Assembly: GCA_003501365.1 (NCBI GenBank)
Contig: DNPP01000236.1
Coordinates: 1 to 5,438, forward strand
Direction of reading: 5' to 3'
Length of the DNA stretch: 5,438 nucleotides
DNA from: Bacillota bacterium
Lineage (GTDB): Bacteria > Bacillota > UBA4882 > UBA8346
Part shown: piece by piece, positions 4,809-5,438 of the stretch
How the letters are laid out: each line of letters starts with the position of its first letter
How positions within the stretch are numbered: position 1 is the first letter of the stretch
The notes under the pieces: generated by a model
What the model was told of the DNA's origin: nothing
Databases searched by the model: none
The model's input: the letters and a program-made list of their open reading frames with translations, nothing else
Translations under genes and position numbers: made by a program

Positions 4809-4915
4809 CTCTCCCAGTGACTTGCTTCTTTGAATATGCTTCATTAAAGTTGACCTAATTTTTCCATTTGTTTTGGCTTTTGGTCAAATTATTAATTTCC
4901 ACTTATATATAACTA

Positions 4916-5437
4916 TTATTTTAAAAAATCCTTATACATCATACTCGATTGAATACTGTTATTATTTTGATACTTGTTGCTCTGATATTTTTGGTACTCG
5001 CCTTCAATAGTGTGATAATAGATTTGACAAATCTCCACCATTGGATAAATCTTAATCGGCTGAATACAAAACATTTCCAAAGTCCAATATCCGTTAAAAC
5101 CGACATCCCCGAACCCGGCCGTAACATGAATAAATAAACCCAATCTCCCTATAGACGACCTACCTTCCAACATCGGGACATATTTGTCGGTACTGGTATA
5201 TTCAAAGGTACGCCCTAGATATAATTCACCCGGCCGCAGAATCAAACCTTCATCCGGGATGATAAGTTGCCTGGTGGGATTGGGCTTTTTCATATCAAGA
5301 AGAGTACATTCATACATCAATAATTGGTTATGAAGGCGCAGGTTGTAACTGTTAGGATTTAAAAGGTGCTCTTCAAAAGGCTCAATCGTAATCTCCCGAC
5401 CAAGCCTTTTTTTAATCTCCAGACCCGATAAAATCAT
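4916..5437 (-). CDS. dcd: dCTP deaminase
   Basis: The 173-residue product matches dCTP deaminase over its whole length. This homotrimeric cytosolic enzyme converts dCTP to dUTP, or to dUMP in bifunctional members, feeding thymidylate synthesis. Landmarks are MILSGLEIKKRLG at the start, LNPNSYNLRLH (26-36) and the long strand PMLEGRSSIGRLGLFIH (88-104), with the substrate-binding RSS at 93-95. VTAGFGDVGFNGYWTLE (105-121) follows, where E121 in the TLE motif is the likely catalytic glutamate. YPMVEICQIYYH (131-142) comes next, and the tail KYQNNNSIQSSMMYKDF is the flexible lid that closes over the nucleotide. Length and both ends fit the roughly 175-residue form common in Bacillota and archaea rather than the 193-residue E. 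coli form. Whether it also has dUTPase activity cannot be read from this. The ATG lies one base from the window edge, so its ribosome binding site and promoter are not visible. Confidence 0.95.
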   Translation of the reverse strand: MILSGLEIKKRLGREITIEPFEEHLLNPNSYNLRLHNQLLMYECTLLDMKKPNPTRQLIIPDEGLILRPGELYLGRTFEYTSTDKYVPMLEGRSSIGRLGLFIHVTAGFGDVGFNGYWTLEMFCIQPIKIYPMVEICQIYYHTIEGEYQKYQSNKYQNNNSIQSSMMYKDFLK

Positions 5438-5438
5438 A

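Noticed and set aside
4939..5137. Two 62-codon frames, one on each strand, inside the dCTP deaminase gene.
   Set aside because: Both are shadows of dcd, which matches its family over the full length.

Overview
The window looks like chromosomal DNA from a spore-forming, probably anaerobic Bacillota (clostridia-like) genome. The evidence is strong AGGAGG-type ribosome binding sites, TTG starts, a BofC-like sporulation protein, a second EF-G-type GTPase, a PflX-type radical SAM protein and a dCTP deaminase of the roughly 175-residue type. This taxonomic reading is inference. Most of the window is ordinary housekeeping or accessory chromosome; I see no phage, IS element, CRISPR array or defence island.

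Layout, left to right. The first 192 bases are the N-terminus of an ABC transporter ATPase on the minus strand that runs off the left edge. A 292-base divergent intergenic region follows, holding a short hexamer tandem repeat and candidate promoters in both directions. A complete PflX-family radical SAM gene lies on the plus strand (485-1390). Behind it, on the minus strand, is a remnant of a DUF559 endonuclease-like gene (1376-1606). The strong terminator of the next gene lies upstream of this remnant. A complete EF-G-like translational GTPase occupies the minus strand at 1668-3752.

The most interesting part is the 430-base gap between the EF-G-like gene and the BofC-like gene. On the plus strand it holds an extended -10 promoter (TGcTATAAT), then a sequence of about 202 nt whose two ends pair with each other from the predicted first nucleotide onward. 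Internal hairpins follow, and a GC-rich hairpin lies just after the closing stem. I read this as a free-standing structured non-coding RNA. Its length, paired ends, interrupted interior and 3'-side hairpin resemble 6S RNA, but I could not confirm the family.

The right part carries two more minus-strand genes: a membrane-anchored BofC C-terminal-domain protein (4184-4732) with its own promoter and terminator, and a complete dCTP deaminase (4916-5437) whose start codon lies at the window edge. The genes appear to be mostly independent transcription units, each with its own promoter or terminator. They show no common pathway beyond general physiology: translation, dUTP/dTTP supply, sporulation and possibly global transcription control by the RNA.
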